This document shows, piece by piece, positions 1-11,693 of a stretch of 64,000 nt of DNA. Numbering within the stretch: the first letter of the stretch is position 1; each line of letters starts with the position of its first letter. This DNA is from Benincasa hispida. Taxonomy: Eukaryota; Streptophyta; Magnoliopsida; Cucurbitales; Cucurbitaceae. The notes beneath the pieces were generated by a model. It searched no databases and was not told the origin of the DNA. It saw only the letters and a list, made by a program, of their open reading frames with translations. The stretch lies in the NCBI RefSeq assembly GCF_009727055.1, contig NC_052357.1, positions 8,070,265 through 8,134,264 of the forward strand. The letters run 5' to 3'. The position numbers were made by a program, and so were the translations under genes.

Positions 1-1291
1 TTACTATCCCTAGTGAACAATGCATACATTGCTTAATGCATCCAACCACTTACCCTCCCGGGCAGTTGATTGTTGCTGACTTTATTCATAGGACAAGCAA
101 TGCGTTAGCTTATAGACAGGCATTTGCAATTCACACTAAGAAAATTAAGGTTTACTCCCACACTTGCGCAACGCACACCTCTTCAATGGGTTGCTACATG
201 CTTCATATTCTATCCACATGATTAAATAATGCAACATACAAAGCAACTCACTACTAAAGTGTTGCAATGAAGTAAAGATGCTAAGCAAAGAAGAATGAAA
301 GATGAAGTTGAAGGAAACAGGAGAGGTGTATTGAAAACAAGTTGTATTAATTCCTTAATTCTAAAAATGTCATAACAATACAATATGAGAAAAGAAAGGA
401 AAAGGAATAGACCGGCTGGAAAGCAAAAGAATTTGCTCCCAGCGGATTGTGCGTCATGGTTACGGTGGTGCCATGGATAGGTGGAGGAGCTGACTCTCTC
501 GAGATCTACTCGGTCGAAGGCTTTCGATCATAAATTAAACTAAGAAAACAAGGTAAAGATAGAGTAGAAGACGTCCTTGGAGAAATTGGAGTGTTGTCAC
601 CGCAAGGAGTTGGTTCTCAACTGCCAAGTCCCCGGCAATGACGCCAAAAACTTGTTGTAAGGAGAATTATTAGGGATGGGGTTGCGCACGCAATCATGCG
701 TTAGACATGGCTTAATCTATGCGTTTACGCCCATGCGTCAGAGGTCATGCGTTGGAATGAAAATATGTTAATCTAGTGTACAATGACTATGCATTCCTAT
801 CACAAGTTTTCTTACGCTAGCGCCAAGTATAATGCGAACGCAAGTTTCTCGGGTAATCCGAGGTCGAACACAGGGGCTTGTCACTCAATAATGCTTGTGA
901 AGCAATGCGTTTGAGGCGGTGAAAAGAAAAAATAAAAAGAAGAAGTTTAATGGATTTACACACTACTCCTACTCCTATCTAAACAGATTGAGCAATAGAA
1001 GACTTGCAATGAGAATAGATAGATACACAACAACCATTAACGCATAGTGATGTTTATTATCTTAAATCGCTCGAGTAAACCCAGCTCGTCACACTAACGC
1101 ATCGCACACCTCTCGGTGGTTAGCTGCATGACTATATCTCTATAGTGCATGGTTGCGTCGAACATAAGATTGTGCCTATCTCTAAGAATAATGCATATTT
1201 TGCTTTAGTGCATTCCATATCTTACCTTCTCAGGCAGTTAGACACAGCTATTTAACTTATAGAAAAGGATGCAACAACCCATAGACAAGCG
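1..1291 (-). mobile_element. Rearranged Athila-like LTR and leader fragment
   Basis: Read on the minus strand, about 1291 down to 653 matches the 3' half of the LTR at 27466-29602. It is followed by the primer-site spacer and a short leader (652 to about 536), then by LTR sequence again (about 535 to 1) that corresponds to roughly 28200-28720. LTR, leader, mid-LTR is not a normal order, so this is a deletion derivative. It lacks the roughly 230 bp segment seen after the primer site of the other copy (29640-29870). It joins copia gag sequence at about 1291. The left end runs out of the window. No coding potential is visible. Confidence 0.75.
629..646 (-). other. Primer-binding site, tRNA-Asp type
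   Basis: On the minus strand this 18-mer differs at two positions from TGGCGCCGTTGCCGGGGA, the complement of the 3' end of plant tRNA-Asp. It lies six bases from the LTR end at 653, the same spacing as in the two other Athila-like copies of this window. Confidence 0.75.
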
Positions 1292-2348
1292 AGGTACTTG
1301 AGGCAATTGTGTTTATTTACCTCCATTAAACAAGTTTCTAGAACCAGTAAATTGTATTTACCTTCATTCTCTTTCTTCTTCTCGACGAGGTACTTAAGGC
1401 AATTGTGTTTCCGATGACTATCCTCATTGTAGTAGAAGCACTTGCTCTTGTCGGCCACCTTGGCTTTGCCCTTGTCTTTCTCAGCAGCGGGAGCCTTCCC
1501 TTTCCCTCATTTTTTTTTCTAGATCCTCTTATAACCAGAAGATGAGTGAACATACTTAGTTCTAGAAGATGAACCCTTGTGGAACTTTTTGGAATGGTAA
1601 CATTTGCCTTTTCTTTATATCGGTCCCTTACATTTCATAAGAGACTCATAAGTCTGTAACTCATAAGTCTGTAACTCATTCAGGAGGGTAGTCATGGTGT
1701 ACTCTATATTATTCATAACCGCACTGCTGTAGAATTAGAGGAAACTCTTCGGAAGAGATTCCAAAATAAAGGACACCTGACTCTGCTTGTCGATGACCAT
1801 GTTATTGATCTCGACGACATTGAAGTGGACCATCATGTCGATAACATTTTCTCTTACTGATTGGCCTTCCTTCATGCACGCGTTATAAACATACTTGAAG
1901 GTCTCGTGCCGGATCTGAGAGGACGGTTGTCCAAACATCTCCTGGAGAGACTCCATGATCTAACGTGCAGTGATCATGNATACTTGAAGGTCTCGTGCCG
2001 GATCTGAGAGGACGGTTGTCCAAACATCTCCTGGAGAGACTCCATGATCTAACGTGCAGTGATCATGGCCTCATATTTCTTGGTAAAAATGTCAGAAAAA
2101 CTTGCCAAGATATAGACTCGGGCCTTATCATTGACCTTCGTTCAATGGTCATAAGCATCCTTTACTGCTTGGGATGGATTATGAGGGGGGATTGAAGGAC
2201 ATTCCTCTGTTAAGACGAACCGTGGATCATCTATAACTAGAATCGTACTATAGTTAGATTTCCATGTCGCATAATTTTCTTCGGTTAGTTTTTCATTCTT
2301 ACGCAAGGAAATTATTATGGAACATATGCTGAAACGAATAACAAACAA
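1292..2348 (-). pseudogene. Copia gag remnant
   Basis: Several frames on the minus strand encode parts of a copia Gag. The N-terminal piece (about 2348-2142) has the ENYATWK motif. The central capsid-like piece (about 1956-1735) begins MESLQEMFGQPSS. The nucleocapsid end (about 1458-1300) keeps part of a zinc knuckle followed by LVLETCLMEV. The HNCLKYL stretch occurs twice, at the right and left ends of the knuckle region, pointing to a small slippage duplication at the truncation point. Stops and frame changes separate the pieces, and the single-N duplication at 1891-2067 also disrupts the reading. Gag would form the virus-like particle; this copy is dead. Confidence 0.8.
1891..2067. repeat. 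88-bp exact duplication around a single N
   Basis: Bases 1891-1978 are repeated without difference at 1980-2067, with one N at 1979 between them. A perfect repeat abutting an undetermined base, inside otherwise heavily mutated sequence, is what remains when two overlapping contig ends are joined without merging. It is probably an assembly artefact. Confidence 0.85.
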
Positions 2349-4548
2349 CTGACCATATTAATTATATTCTTCTTAACCCATTATACAAACACAAGTATCC
2401 AATCAATTCATAAAAAACAAGCAATCATAGAACCCTAATTAAACTGTTGGTTTAGTATTTGCAATGTACTTCAAAGATTTAGAGTAATAGCCACTGAAGG
2501 GTGATCAATTACCCTCTCCTGAATCGAAATGATCTCAGCTAATTACTAATACCAGAATAAGTCTTATTCTTATAGCTCTTAGCTGGTGTTTTTCGGTCAA
2601 GGATCCATTAACTAGCTTCATCCTGTAAGTGTGATCCTCCTATTTTTGGATCCTAGAGGTATGCTTCAACAGGCTATCATAAGGAAAGAAAGTTGTTGAA
2701 GATTAACCTAAGAAATCCTATCCATTTTGGAGTTTTCGTTATTCCATATCGTATGATCGAGCCCTCCGAATGGATGGTCGCTCTAGGACGACACACAGGC
2801 AGACCATAAGAATCTCATGGTTCAACGTAATAGAGGATATCGTAGGATATGTTGACACGCTCTCTTCTTCCACTTACTATGAATACTTTTCTTATTCACC
2901 TTGGTATTGACCCATGCAAACATTTTAAGAAAGGTCACGCCCAGGGTGACACAAAGCTGAGCATGGATCTCACGGCATGAAATCTTAGGGACTTGAGAGC
3001 TAAAAATTGATATATCTCGTATATCATTTTTCTCCCACTAAAATATTCTACTATTTTAGGATTTTATTATACTTCGTTAAATTTCGACTAATGAATCTAT
3101 CTAAGTCTATGCCTATTATAACCCTTATAATAAGGTATTTACTTTAATAGTCTAGATGAATCAAATCATTTAATTAACCTAGTGACATTGCATACCAACA
3201 GGATTAAGATTAATTCAACTCAAGTTTCGAGCCAATTCCCAGTTAGGAGGTATTTCATAAACCGTCATCTGAAGAACTCCCAACCTAGACAGAACTTCAC
3301 TGGTAGAGTTCCCTTATCACCTAAAATCCTGTTTTGTCTTATTAGTCATATTTTAAATCTATTAAATCAAATATGACATAATTATAATCTTATTAGAATT
3401 AATGTGATCTAAGGTCTATATTAATTTTAAACATTTTAAAAATAAATTCAATTCCTTAAGATCCTCAGTTTGCATGCAACTCTTTATGGTTACTAAATTT
3501 TAATTTTATAATTATTAAAAAATTAATTATTAGCCCTGTAGACATGCTTTCTATGGTTTAATTGAGTAACAATCAAATTCTAATTCACAAAAAACGATAT
3601 TACATGCATTTCATGACTTTAATATAACAATTATATTAAACTATGGATGTGTCATACTCAATACAAATTGATTTTCAACTTTATTAACATAACACTTATA
3701 TTAAACTACTCATGAAAATCTACCAAGCATATACAAGACATTAATAAACATAACTCTTTATATTTACCTAAGTAATATCATGCATCATGTTTTTCCGATT
3801 TTGTATATTTAACATATCATAATACATTAAATGACTCATGAAATCATATCCACATCATGCATTAAACCATACATTATAACACTTATAACATATTAAAAAT
3901 GCATGACCATACTTAACCTATGGTGGGATTTATCTAAATGACATCCATAAAGCATTTAAATAGCAAATGAACCAGTAATTTTGGCTCCTAAGATAAAAAA
4001 AAAGCAATAAATTACAATAAATATGCTAATTTTATCCTAAAAAAAAAAGCTTTTGCTGCTCTAGAACTAGACCAAACCAACTCGAACTAACTCGAACCGC
4101 TAAGAATTGGACCCCAAAACCACAAACCGAGCTAACACAATGCTAAATCAGACCAAACCATTTTGAATTGGACCAAACCACCAAGGACCATGGCCGAACC
4201 GCGCACAACGAAGCCCTAGTGTCACATTGTCATAGTGTTGCAACATTGCAATACTAGATTGCGTTTCTAGGAAAATTCTTCTACCATTCTTCATTTTGGC
4301 CAAAATTGGTCTCGATCTTCATCAAATTCAACCCTAATTCTAGATACAAACTTACAAAATACATTAAATTTCATGATAAATGCCCGAAAATGCAGGGGCC
4401 TTTACAATTTTGATCAAATCAAAACATGAAAATCTATGGCCATAAACAACCGTAAACATTGATTCGCAAAAATTAACATTCACAATGCAATTTAAACCCA
4501 CAAAAAATCATGTGCAAATTTTAGAAACCTAAATTAATATAATTAAAT
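2349..4548 (-). other. Copia 1 leader, no gene seen
   Basis: AT-rich sequence of about 2.2 kb between the gag remnant and the primer site. No reading frame resembling a protein was found on either strand. It is longer than a usual copia leader, so it may hide further old insertions, but I see no terminal repeats or target duplications. Confidence 0.5.
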
Positions 4549-4561
4549 GACTCTGATATCA
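4549..4561 (-). other. Primer-binding site, Met-type
   Basis: On the minus strand, two bases after the LTR end (4564), the sequence TGATATCAGAGTC resembles TGGTATCAGAGC, the usual copia site complementary to initiator tRNA-Met. Two changes suggest age. Confidence 0.75.
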
Positions 4562-4563
4562 AT

Positions 4564-6671
4564 TGTAGGGATGAAAACCCTAACGCAGTGGAAGAAAACA
4601 AGATCAAACTCGAAATTAATTTAGGAAACGTGAAATACCCATACACTTGAAAGTTCCAGAAAAACTATAGAGACAAAAAAAAAAAAAAAAAAACACATAA
4701 CCTACTGTAAAATAGATCTTAGGTTAGGCATGCTTTAAAAATTAGAGAGAAAAATGAAAGAAATCTTACTTTTGTAGAACCGAACGATGAAGATCAATTC
4801 TTCAATTGGGATTTCACGAACACCACCAAAAGTGTAACCTCCCTAACCTCTAAGAATTCTTGAGGTATAAAGATTTGTGGGAACAAAATATCAGTTGGGA
4901 AGAAGGAAAAATTTTGGAGAGAAAAAACTGTCGAATCTTTTTGTAAAGCAAAAATCAATAATATATTCTTTCTCCAATTTTTGTAGGTCTTTTCAACTAA
5001 TGGAGAAAGTGAGAGAGATGATACGTGGGATTAATTAATTTAATTAATTTAGTTAATAATTAATAATTAATTAAATCTAATTTAATTAATGTTTTCATTT
5101 AAATCATATTAAATGAAACATCTCTCACATAACCCATAGTTTTAATTCAATTAATTTAATTAAATAAAATTTAATTAAAGTAATTAAATTAAATAATTAT
5201 TCAATTCTTCAATTAAATAATTATCAAACTAAATATCAAATATTTAATTTAGTCTACATTTCAATCATATTCAACTGTAATAACCTATAGTTTTAATGTA
5301 CGTCTAATACACATTAATTTTAACCTATAGTTTTAATATAAATCTAATTTATATTAAATTAATATTTGAACTCCTTCAAACATTTAATTATCCCATAAAT
5401 TAATTTTGAATCATATCTAAAGTGAAATTTATATTATAAAGTTTAATTAAAATATAAACTTTATATTGTAATATATCATTATACATTATATTATTTCCTT
5501 AAGAGAATTTGAATCATATCTAAAGTGAAATTTATATTATAAAGTTTAATTAAAATATAAACTTTATATTGTAATATATCATTATACATTATATTATTTC
5601 CCTAAGAGAATTTGAACATTTCAAGCTCTTGTTCCCTTTACGAGCTAGGAAAGGACCTCATAGACCTACAAATTAGAAGCTCCAATGATATGAGATTAAT
5701 TGGCTAAACTCATTAACCAAATTAATCAATATTTGTTAATTGTGGGCACACTTCACTAATGACCCACAAATGCACTCTTCTCATTACAAGTATATTTATG
5801 TGTCCACAAATATAGACCAATAACAACAAGTTAGTCATTCACGAGTGTTCGTAACACCACTTGGGTCAAATTATCGTTTTACCCCTGGTTACCTTTGCAT
5901 CCTTAAGTTCCAGTGCGTCTCTAATAAACAACCTGTTTATGGTCCAACCATTAAACAAAAACCTCTCTCGGGGCCAATGAGAGGGTAGGGCCCTTTGTTC
6001 AAGTCCCGAAGACACCACTTAAGGGAACACTCATCTACTTACCCTAAAATCGGGAAGGAGTGAAATCCACCTTGTATTATTATGTTCTCAACTCTGCACT
6101 CGGTCTTGTCCTCAAAATGGTAGGCTTATTGAGTCGGCAAACTGGCCACTCTCACCCATACAAATCAAAGACAATCCCTTGTGAACAAGAGTTCATAATA
6201 CACTCAGGATTAAGACTAAGTTGCTTAGGTCATCCTATTGAAATAGAAACCTAACTAGTCAACGGTGTTACATCTAGTGGTTACTGTTTTGCAGTTCGAT
6301 CTTATGCAAACTCATTGCATAGGACCCTTACTCGTATGTCACATGCACGAATGTATTGGATCATAGCATTTGTATCAAATACAAAGTGGGTCGTATCCAC
6401 AGTATCACCAGGATAAGGTACCCAACCTTATCCCTACACTATAGACCTTTTATGTTGTATCTCGAACATTGATCCTTGTATATCTCCACATAAAGTTCAA
6501 GACTCATAAGATAGCGTAGGATGTTTAGTTTATTGGATTTAGGGTTATTAAGACAAAATAGAATACAATATAATCAATAACACTTATTGAAATAACATTG
6601 ATGACTCTTTATCAATGATGGTCAATTACTTACATTTACTATCTACGAGTTTTAGGACATAAAACCCAACA
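4564..6671 (-). repeat. Copia 1 5' LTR
   Basis: About 2.1 kb LTR. On the minus strand it starts TGTTGGGTTTTATGTCC at 6671 and ends CCCTACA at 4564, just before the primer site. The same start is seen at 12044, 14840, 15686 and 27063 (plus) and 11693 (minus), so this is one LTR superfamily with several local copies. It contains a 103-bp tandem duplication (5408-5613) and long AT-rich stretches. Confidence 0.8.
5408..5613. repeat. 103-bp tandem duplication
   Basis: The block starting at 5408 (gaatcatatctaaagtg) is repeated from 5511 with almost no change. It lies inside the copia 1 LTR and does not occur twice in the sister LTRs, so it arose after insertion or in a recent ancestor. Confidence 0.8.
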
Positions 6672-7134
6672 TTTTTCATGCTCGGTCCCGTGACGCCTTG
6701 GGAGCGTACTCTTTAGGAAGGTTTGCATGGAAGGGGACAGAGCAAACTCCAAAAATGGATAAGGGCACTATATTCAATTACACCAATATTGTCCTTCCTT
6801 GAGGCAGGCTTATTGAGGTGAGGCTATAGGTTGAAAATAAAGGGTTACACTTACTAGAAAACATTAAGGACGTTAATGATTTCTTGGCCAAATCAATGGT
6901 AACTAAGCATTATAGAAATTAAAGTTATCCTAGGGTAATTCTTGAGTGAGATTGTCTCAATTCAGTGAAGGAATAATTGTACACCCCGAGGTGGTATTAA
7001 TCACTAAAATCATCATTACAAAAATAAAATGATGTTAGGGTTTTGTTAATTTTTGCTAAAACTTGATTGGATTAAATGAGTTATGTGAATATATCTAATA
7101 TAAATAATTTGTTTTATATCAACAACTTATAAAC

Positions 7135-7975
7135 ATGACTACTATAATCTCCTTACTTGAATTATCCGGTGAAAATTATGCCACGTGGAAAATGCGATTA
7201 ACACCATCTTGGTCATCGACGACCTCAAGTTTGTTTAAATGGAGGAGTGTCATCCAGCCCCTAGACTCAATGCATCATGAAATGTTCGTGATGCTCTTGA
7301 AAGATGCACAAGTCTATATTTTGGTAAGCTTAACTGAAGTCTTAGCTAAAAAGCATGAGACCATGGTCACTGTAAGTGAGATCATGGAGTCATTGTATGA
7401 GATGTTCGAGCAACCATCTACACATCTCAAGCATGATGCTCTCAAGTTCATCTTCAATGTCATGATAAACGAGGGATCATCTATTAGGGAGCATGTCCTT
7501 AACATGATGGTCTACTTCAAAGTGGCAAAGATTAACAAGGTTGTCATTCACGAGTCCAACCAGGTAAGCTTTATTCTACAGACTCTTCCGAAGAGTTTCC
7601 TACATTCTGTAGTAATGTTATAATGAACAAAATAGAATAAAACTTTACCACCTTTCTCAACGAGCTGCAGACCTATGAGTCCTTGATGAAAGGGAGAGGA
7701 CAACACAAGGATGAAAATATTGCTAGTTCCTTGAAAAGGTTCCACAAAGGTTCAACCTCTGAAACAAAGTCTGTGCCTTCTTCATTTAGCACAAAGAAGT
7801 GGGAGAAGAAGAAAGCTGGAAAGAGGAATAAAATACCCATGTTGCTGCCCAGAAGGGTAAAAAGGTCAAGGTTACAAAGGGAACCTATTTTCATTGCAAC
7901 CAGGATGGGCACTAGAAGAGAAACTGCCTAAAATACTTGGCTGAGAAGAAAAAGGAAAAGAAGGTAAATATGACT
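7135..7975 (+). pseudogene. Copia 2 gag
   Basis: The frame at 7135-7623 (162 residues) starts MTTIISLLELSGENYATWK and carries the capsid-like segment MESLYEMFEQPSTHLKH followed by NQVSFILQTLPKSF, both typical of copia Gag. A stop at 7621 and frame shifts separate it from a basic, lysine-rich part (7683-7931). The zinc-knuckle region near 7890-7960 has lost its cysteine pattern. Gag coats the RNA in the particle; this copy cannot make a full protein. It is the closest match to the copia 1 gag, so the two elements belong to the same family. Confidence 0.8.
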
Positions 7976-7989
7976 AACTAGATTTAGAA

Positions 7990-8358
7990 ACTTGTTTTGT
8001 GGAAAATGACAATTCCATTTGGATACTTGATTCAAGAGAAATTAACCACGTTTGTTTTTCTTTTCAGGAAACTAGTTCTTGGCAGTAGCTGGAGGCTAGA
8101 GACATGACTCTGTGAGTTAAGACAGGGTGTCTCAACAGTTGTAGTTGGAATCTTAAAGTTATTTTTCAATTCTAAATTTAGTTTGTTGGACAAAGTACTT
8201 TTAATTCCTCATTTAAAGAGGAATTTAATTTTCGTATTTGGTTTATTGGAACAATGTTATAATATATCCTTTATTCGTGATAAAGTGTTTATTTTGAAAA
8301 ATGGCATTGATATTTGTTCTACAATAAACAAAAATAACTTACATGTGCTAAGACCATT
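7990..8358 (+). pseudogene. Copia 2 protease region
   Basis: Read across frames, this holds the aspartic protease neighbourhood: WILDS at about 8015-8030, where the family has an Asp-Ser-Gly catalytic triad, here changed to DSR. It continues into LDKVLLIPHLKRNLI (8186 on), the usual sequence before the integrase. The catalytic glycine is lost, so the enzyme would be inactive. It breaks off at a 5S-rRNA-bearing insertion. Confidence 0.7.
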
Positions 8359-8733
8359 TGTAACGACCCGAGTTCAGGAGGGGTATATGAATGAACCAGT
8401 ATCACATCCAAATGAGAGGGATCCTGAGGATGTAAAAGTATGGTTAAGAAAGGCTTAAGAGAATTGAAAGTTACCTCATATACCAACAAGATGTACCTTC
8501 ATTTTCGATGGCTCAATCATAATAACTCCAAAGTTAAGCGTGCTTAGCTTGGAGCAATCCTATGTTGGGTGACCTCCTAGGAATTTTCCTAGGATGCATG
8601 TAGTGAGGACAAAGTATGCTGAAAGGACTCGTGTTGGTTTGTGGGGACAACTTTCACTTCTAAAAAGTATTCAAGGAAAGTCGGGGCCATCAGGGGCTAA
8701 ATCCGAATTTTGAATCCAAATCATGTCGCTCCA
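8359..8733 (+). mobile_element. 5S-rRNA-bearing Cassandra-like LTR fragment
   Basis: An insertion of about 375 bp in copia 2, starting TGTAACGACCCGAG. At 8530-8583 it contains a match to the internal promoter of plant 5S rRNA: an intact A-box stretch, aagttaagcgtgctt, and a C-box stretch, gggtgacctcctaggaa. The distance between the two matches that of real 5S genes exactly (44 bases from the A-box start to the end of GGGTGACC). Plant Cassandra TRIM elements are known to carry 5S sequence in their LTRs, so this is most likely a solo or partial Cassandra LTR. No clean target duplication was found, and the 3' boundary is approximate. Confidence 0.7.
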
Positions 8734-8739
8734 TAATGT

Positions 8740-9730
8740 TGAAATGTTCAACACTACAGCAACAACACAAAATAAAAGACTAAAAGTTTCTCTAAAAGAA
8801 AATGATAAAAGATAATAAATGTTTTTGTGGTCCGATGAATATTAAGGCAAAAGAAGCATATGAATATTTTATTACTTTTATAGATGATTATTCTAGATTT
8901 GGTACATTTATGACTGAAGTTGAGAATTTATTGGGTAAAAAGATAAAAACACTTCGATCATGTGGAGAGTATATGGGATTATGCAGTGAAGGTTGCAACC
9001 TATCTTTTGAACCAAGTTCCATAAAAAAGTGTTTCTGAAACACCTTTTGAGCTATGGAGAAGTCGTAAAAGTAGTTTATGACTGAAGTTGCGAATTTATT
9101 GGGTAAAAAGATAAAAACACTTTGATCATGTGGAGAGTATATGGGATTATGCAGTGGAGGTTGCAACCTATCTTTTGAACCAAGTTCCATCAAAAAGTAT
9201 TTCTGAAACAACTTTTGAGCTATGGAGAAGTCGTAAAAGTAGTTTATGACTGAAGTTGTGAATTTATTGGGTGAAAAGATAAAAACACTTCGATCATGCG
9301 GAGAGTATATGGGATTATGTAGTGGAGGTTGCAACCTATCTTTTGAACCAAGTTCCATCAAAAAGTGTTTCTGAAACACCTTTTGAGCTATGGAGAAGTC
9401 GTAAAAGTAGTTTATAACATCTTAGGATATGGGGATGTTTAGCACATGTGCTAGTGGCTAACCTAAAAAAGTTAGAAACATGCTCGAAGTTGTGCCTATT
9501 TGTAGGCTATTCAAAAGAAATGAGAGGTGTGCCTCTTTTATGATCCAAAAGATAATAAAGTGTTTGTACCGAAAAATGCTACTTTCTTCGAGGAAGACCA
9601 CATTAAAGAGCATAAACCAAGAAGAAAAATCATATTGAATGAATTTTCGGACAAAACTACTGAAACTTCAACAAGAGTTATTGAAGAACCTAGCATTTCA
9701 ACGAGGGGTGTTGTTGCTGAAGGATCTCAA
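8740..9730 (+). pseudogene. Copia 2 integrase remnant with internal triplication
   Basis: CGPMNIKAKEAYEYFITF followed by IDDYSRFG (about 8826-8900) is the start of a copia integrase core, including the first catalytic aspartate. After that the reading is corrupted by a 168-bp unit present three times (8911-9414). It resumes as the C-terminal part with RIWGCLAH (about 9426), then FYDPKDNKVFVPKNATFFEED (9533 on). The second catalytic Asp and the Glu cannot be identified. The zinc-binding N-terminus is mostly deleted. The remnant ends where a minus-strand LTR inserted. Confidence 0.75.
8911..9414. repeat. Three tandem copies of a 168-bp unit
   Basis: Copies begin at 8911, 9079 and 9247 with tgactgaagttg and end with gtagttta. 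The period is exactly 168 bp, or 56 codons, with a few substitutions between copies. The repeat lies in the integrase remnant of copia 2 and fuses two normally separate integrase segments (AEVENLLGKKIKTLRS and the ELWRSRKS part), so the unit is itself a deletion product that was then amplified. Confidence 0.9.
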
Positions 9731-11693
9731 TGAAGAGTCCTTAAGCGGAAGAAACGAATTGTCCCAATTCCCAAAATTTTATAGAACACAATTTTACAGA
9801 GAAAAGGAACAAATCATGCATTTAATTTTACAAAACATACAACATGCTTGAAAGAATTACAGAATAATTAAAATGGTTTCAAAAACCTCTTACCTTTGAA
9901 GACTTTCTTCAATGGAATCCCTTTCCAACGAATGGACAGCACTACAATGATCACCGCTGTATTCTCTGGGATGAGAACCCAAGAAGTATGGGGCTTTGGT
10001 GATTTTGGATTGGGAAGAGAGAACTGAGAGGAAAGGAATGAGCATGGATTTTTTTTTTCACACAAAGAACTCTTCTGTGTAAACCCCTGTTTTCTTCTTG
10101 TAGGATGAAGAAGAAGAAGATGAAACTGTTTTCCCACTTACTTAAAATGGAGAGAAAAGCGAGGGAGGGAGTTATAACTCCCTCCCATTAATTAATTTAA
10201 AAAATTAATTAATAAAATAAGTAAGTAAATAAATAAAATTTATTTATTTAAAAAATAATTTAATATATATTAATATGCTAACCACCTTATCATATAATAT
10301 ATATTAAAATATACGTTATATCAAATATAACATATAACCTATAGTTTTAATATTGTATCATATACAATATAACATATAGTTTCTTTTCTCTCATTAATGA
10401 CATTTAATATAAATCACAATTACATTAAATTTAACAATATGAATCCAATTCATAAAATTAATATTTGAATCATATTCAAATATTTATTTCCTCTCATAAT
10501 AGTTAATATTATAATGTATCAAGTACATTATAGTAATTATATCGCATATAATTAAATTTTAATTAATTATATCATATATAATTAATTCTCTAAATTAATT
10601 TGAATAATTCAAATTAATTCAAAAACTTATTCTCCTTTAATCCTGTTGAGCTATCGAGGGGACCTCATGGACTTGTAGCTTGAAGCTCCAACAGTACGTG
10701 AACAATTAATTAAACTCTTTAATTAAATTATTCACCATTAATTAATTATTCATCATCCGTTAACAGTCAGGCACTCCACTAAAGACTGACAACTGCATTC
10801 TTCACACTACAGACTGTGTCCATTGGATATAACCAATCAATAGTACGATGGCACTTCATAAATTGCTCGTAAGTACAACTTGGTCAAAATTATCGTTTTG
10901 CCCTTGTAATTACATCTACTTCTTAAGTACCATTGATCCATCTAATGAATAATAGATCATAATCCAACTATGACTAAACTTCTCTTGGGTCAGGAGAAGG
11001 TGTGACACTACATTGTTCAAGCCCCGTAATCAACCCTTAAGGGAGCAATTTATCTACTTGTCCCGACATTGGGGAATGAGTGAATTCCTTCTTGTGTAGT
11101 TGTGTTCCTAACTCCACGAATCCCTAAAATGGTAGGCTTGTTGAGTCGACAATCTGGCCACTCTCATCCATACAAACCAAAGGACTGCCATCATAGATAG
11201 GAGTTCACAATTCACTCAGGATTCAGGTTATGTTACCTATGGTCATCCTGATGAAATATAAGTATCTATTATGAACGACGTTATATAATAAGACTAAACA
11301 TTTCGTGGTTTGGTCTTATACAAACTCTTTTGTATAGAATATCCTCTCTCACATGTCTTCACACGAATGATCAGGATCAGATCATTTGTAGTACTTTACA
11401 ACATTTATAATATCTATAAAGCGGGTCATACTCGTAGTGTCACCAGGATAAGGTATCCAGCCTTATCCAGCTACTATAGACCATTTAGATTATCACTTAA
11501 ACATGATTCGTCCGTATGTCTCTATATACATGTTTAAGCTACAAGATAAACTTGGTTGTTAGTTTATTGGTTTGTGGTTAATGCAACTAATTTTGAAATA
11601 AAACATCACATATTTTATTACATAAATAAAATACTTGTACAATACAATTACAAACTACAGGACCTTACGAGATTTAGGACATCAACCCCAACA
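9731..11693 (-). mobile_element. Copia-type LTR inserted in copia 2
   Basis: On the minus strand it begins TGTTGGGGTTGATGTCC at 11693 and runs to about 9731, where TGAAGAGTCCTTAAGCGG may be its end. The copia reading resumes on the right with DATSFSQ and then SRELRESQCSGRV, continuing what stopped at VVAEGSQ on the left. No internal coding sequence accompanies it, so it is a solo LTR. I could not find a clean 5-bp target duplication; the left edge is uncertain by some tens of bases. Confidence 0.7.

Larger units (their letters stand above)
1292..6671 (-). mobile_element. Truncated Ty1/copia element (copia 1)
   Basis: Minus-strand element reading LTR (6671 to 4564), methionine-type primer site (4561 to 4549), long noncoding leader, then gag (about 2348 to 1292). 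Protease, integrase, RT, RNase H and the 3' LTR are missing: the element is cut at about 1291, where Athila-like sequence begins. Its LTR end at 6671 abuts the leader of the plus-strand copia 2, so it probably inserted there. Its LTR family (ends TGTTGGG) recurs several times in this window. Confidence 0.8.

Noticed and set aside
8888..9379. 163-residue minus-strand frame with a 56-residue repeat, suggesting a repeat protein
   Set aside because: It is the antisense of a 168-bp triplication in an integrase pseudogene. The period is divisible by three, so no stop appears once one unit is open.
8911..9414. Regular repeats that could be read as an array
   Set aside because: Only three direct units with no spacers, inside a copia pol in a plant genome; not CRISPR.
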